NCBI GenBank assembly: GCA_963582345.1
Contig: CAUZSN010000057.1
Coordinates: 1-17,783, forward strand
DNA from: CAUZSN01 sp963582345
GTDB taxonomy: Bacteria; Planctomycetota; Planctomycetia; Planctomycetales; Planctomycetaceae
Length of the DNA stretch: 17,783 bases
Reading direction: 5' to 3'
The notes under the pieces are model-generated. The model made no database searches. It saw only the letters and a program-made list of their open reading frames with translations, and was not told the DNA's origin. Within the stretch, counting starts at the first letter, position 1, and the number at the start of each line of letters is the position of its first letter. The translations under genes were made by a program, and so were the position numbers. Positions 16,073 through 17,783 of the stretch are shown here, piece by piece.

Positions 16073-16606
16073 AGCTTCGATCTTAATCAGCAACAAGCTT
16101 TAAAAGTCCAGGTTCGTTGGTTGATTCGGCGAGACATGACGGAAATCTTGCGAATCGAACGCGAGAGCTTCGAATTCGCTTGGACGGAAGAGGACTTCCT
16201 GTGCTGTCTGCGCCAACGAAATTGCATTGGCATGGTGTCCGAGTGCGACCATAACATCGTGGGTTTCATGATCTACGAGTTGCACAAGTCGCGGATGCAC
16301 ATATTGAACTTTGCAGTCGCTCCGTCGGTTCATCGCCAGCAGGTCGGCACTCAAATGGTGCAAAAACTCATCGACAAGCTGTCGCAGCAACGACGTAAAG
16401 AAGTCCTGTTGGAAGTCCGTGAAAGAAATTTAGCGGCCCAACTCTTCTTCCAGAAACTGGGATTTCGCGCGGTCTGCGTGATGAAAAACTATTATGACGA
16501 CACCTCAGAAGACGCGTACGTCATGCGGTTGCGGCTTTACGACGAGGCTGAGACCTGCCCACGGTTCTCGCCGCGAAATCGCATCTCGGAATATGATGCT
16601 GCGTAA
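16070..16606 (+). CDS. rimI: RimI-like GNAT N-acetyltransferase
   Basis: 178 aa, GNAT fold. RimI acetylates the N-terminal alanine of ribosomal protein S18 and related targets using acetyl-CoA. Seen here: 'ILNFAVAPSVHRQQVGTQMVQKLI' region (78-101) as motif A, 'LLEVRERNLAAQLFFQKLGF' region (113-132), and 'NYYDDTSEDAYVMRL' (140-154), the block characteristic of RimI. In motif A the usual QxxGxG reads HRQQVG, so the first glycine is replaced by Q91 while G93 is kept; acetyl-CoA binding by main-chain contacts could survive this. The protein has about 15 extra residues at each end relative to E. coli RimI (148 aa). The start is a GTG with AAGGAGG five bases upstream. A general GNAT of other specificity is the alternative. 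A possible 57-aa gene begins three bases after its stop. Confidence 0.8.
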   Translation: MSFDLNQQQALKVQVRWLIRRDMTEILRIERESFEFAWTEEDFLCCLRQRNCIGMVSECDHNIVGFMIYELHKSRMHILNFAVAPSVHRQQVGTQMVQKLIDKLSQQRRKEVLLEVRERNLAAQLFFQKLGFRAVCVMKNYYDDTSEDAYVMRLRLYDEAETCPRFSPRNRISEYDAA

Positions 16607-16609
16607 GTG

Positions 16610-16783
16610 ATGCCAGCAGACGGAGATTGTATTCTCTGGTTCTCCCGGGGCATCTTGCTTTTCTTCGACCGTCAACCTGGAATCGTCACGGAAAAACTCT
16701 TTGATCTGGACAGTGCAAAGAATGTGCTAGCCCACTTCCGATCAACAGACAGCGATTCGTCCAGGAAAACCGACAGCGCATGA
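16610..16783 (+). CDS. Possible small protein gene (57 aa) directly after rimI
   Basis: An ATG three bases after the rimI stop opens a 57-codon frame ending in TGA at 16781-16783. The product begins 'MPADGDCILWFSRGILLFFD' and ends in a charged, Ser-rich tail ('DSDSSRKTDSA'). The hydrophobic 'ILWFSRGILLFF' segment is too short and polar to be a certain membrane helix. Third codon positions are slightly C/G-rich, as in neighbouring genes, and the spacing is what coupled translation would look like. There is no SD, and I do not recognise the protein. It could be chance. Confidence 0.35.
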   Translation: MPADGDCILWFSRGILLFFDRQPGIVTEKLFDLDSAKNVLAHFRSTDSDSSRKTDSA

Positions 16784-17087
16784 TTGATAAACGTCATTTC
16801 CGCTATCCATCGTGACCATGGTAGAAGCCGGTCTCTAGTGCGTTGTCAATCCAGATGTAACCTGACGGATCCAGGTTTGTCAATTAACGGTTAGAAGTCC
16901 TGGAGTCACAAGATTGCAACACTTATATACCATCTATTCTCTGCGTCACGTGCACCAATAAAGTTTTGGCAAACTTTTTTCAGACTTTCAATAGCTCGCA
17001 TACCTCGTTTGGAGGCCAGAGATCAAGAGTGCCCCAGAGCTGGGTGGGCGAAACTGCTGCTCAAAGGAATTAAAGTTTTTTTGCGAG
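16784..17087. other. Intergenic stretch without recognisable gene
   Basis: About 300 bp between the possible small gene and the minus-strand kinase-like gene. I see only a 6-bp hairpin AACCTG/CAGGTT with a 7-nt loop (16859-16877), a terminator-like hairpin (16960-16980) and a purine-rich patch near 17010-17060. No tRNA-like cloverleaf or small RNA is evident. Confidence 0.4.
16960..16980 (+). terminator. Rho-independent terminator candidate
   Basis: AAAGTTT (16960-16966) pairs perfectly with AAACTTT (16971-16977) around TGGC, and the second arm runs into six Ts (16975-16980). The stem is AT-rich and thus weak, but the U tract fits intrinsic termination of the rimI transcript, about 350 bp beyond rimI. 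Confidence 0.45.
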
Positions 17088-17783
17088 TTAAGACAGCCCA
17101 ACGAGCAAAGCATGGGCAGCCACCACGCTCATTGATGCGGTCGCGCCGACGCGAATGTTATCATCGATTCGCGACGACAGTGATTCACTAATGGCTGCCA
17201 CGATCGTAGCCGTGGTCCCGCAAATCGCAGCGGTTCTAAACGGAACAGCCGGATGGGCTTCTCCCCAGTAAACCAGAGCCGCGAACGGTGCAGAGCATAT
17301 CAAAAAGCAAAACGATCCGGCCCACGTTTTGTCCGGATTCCATGGCAACCTCGGCCCTCTGAACATCAAGCCTCCAATTGTTGCGGAACCATCACCGACT
17401 GCCAAGACAGCTAACACGACCAGCCCTAATTCCGCGTATGCAGGGAATGCTAGGATCGTCAGCAGCACCGCTCCAGAATAACCAAAAATTGGTATCATCC
17501 CACTATACTCGCCACGACGGACAATCGTCGGAAATTGCCATAGGGTGAAGACTCCGATTCCAACAATCACCGATACCATCCAGGCACGGCAATCCCAGGA
17601 GAGAGGATCTTTGTGAGGAATCGCCCACAAGACGAACGGCAACAAGGCTGGCAGCATATGGATACAGCGCCGCTTCCATTCCGACGGACTCAGGCGTGAT
17701 ACGATAACCACTGTCGACGAAAAGAGCCGAGAAAAAGTTGCCTTCGACTGATGTGTGCGAGACGAACTAAGTTGTCTCGGCAA
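17088..17783 (-). CDS. COG0170-type polyprenol/phytol/diacylglycerol kinase-like membrane protein, probably truncated by the window edge
   Basis: 231 codons read from the right edge to TAA at 17088-17090. Several hydrophobic segments indicate a polytopic membrane protein. The family blocks of dolichol kinase / VTE5 phytol kinase / CTP-dependent diacylglycerol kinase are recognisable: 'EWKRRCIHMLPALLPF' (about 35-50), 'AVGDGSATIGGLMF' (128-141), 'DKTWAGSFCFL' (151-161) and 'ISESLSSRIDDNIRV' (198-212), the last with the conserved E and DDN. These enzymes phosphorylate a lipid alcohol with CTP. The classic CdsA signature is absent, so phosphatidate cytidylyltransferase is less likely although annotation pipelines may use that name. 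The frame is open to base 17783, where TTG is the only possible start; GTG at 17711 is another candidate, so the true start may lie outside or within the window. A lipid-kinase role beside polyprenyl genes is suggestive only. Confidence 0.7.
   Translation of the reverse strand: MPRQLSSSRTHQSKATFSRLFSSTVVIVSRLSPSEWKRRCIHMLPALLPFVLWAIPHKDPLSWDCRAWMVSVIVGIGVFTLWQFPTIVRRGEYSGMIPIFGYSGAVLLTILAFPAYAELGLVVLAVLAVGDGSATIGGLMFRGPRLPWNPDKTWAGSFCFLICSAPFAALVYWGEAHPAVPFRTAAICGTTATIVAAISESLSSRIDDNIRVGATASMSVVAAHALLVGLS

Noticed and set aside
17088..17783. Phosphatidate cytidylyltransferase (CdsA) for the right-edge gene
   Set aside because: The CdsA signature with K-D and HGG-x-D-R-x-D is missing; GDG, K-T-x-x-G-S and E...DDN blocks fit COG0170 lipid kinases better.

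Overview
The window reads as a chromosomal segment of a planctomycete, most likely Pirellulales (Rhodopirellula/Blastopirellula-like). The clues are a tetrahydromethanopterin-linked C1 dehydrogenase at the left edge, large secreted FG-GAP repeat proteins, a dual-domain SppA, a DUF116-prenyl synthase fusion, moderate GC content, mixed ATG/GTG/TTG starts and only occasional clear Shine-Dalgarno (SD) sites. I see no rRNA, tRNA, CRISPR array, transposase or phage gene.

Layout. Positions 1-237 hold the C-terminus of a methylene-H4MPT dehydrogenase. Positions 390-3119 encode the outer-membrane assembly factor BamA. After a roughly 300-bp intergenic region with a candidate promoter and palindrome comes a two-gene plus-strand unit (3465-5002): a zinc PGRP-type amidase, probably a lipoprotein, and an esterase-fold protein that has lost its catalytic residues. 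Convergent to it is a minus-strand unit read from 9358 down to 5084: signal peptide peptidase SppA, then a secreted protein with 14 FG-GAP/VCBS repeats.

Positions 9663-15059 carry the most interesting block, four plus-strand genes: a GcvH-like lipoyl carrier, a protein ending in two 4Fe-4S motifs, a class II terpene cyclase of the squalene-hopene cyclase superfamily, and a fusion of DUF116 with a trans-polyprenyl diphosphate synthase. The last two overlap by 20 bp, with an SD site inside the upstream gene. Together they look like an isoprenoid or terpenoid pathway coupled to a lipoyl/ferredoxin redox module; I cannot match this to a described pathway.

The right end holds a DUF309 protein (minus), a RimI-like acetyltransferase (plus) with a possible 57-aa downstream gene, a mostly empty stretch of about 300 bp, and an edge-truncated COG0170-type polyprenol/phytol/diacylglycerol kinase-like membrane protein (minus). 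The intergenic regions contain several well-formed inverted repeats, listed separately.
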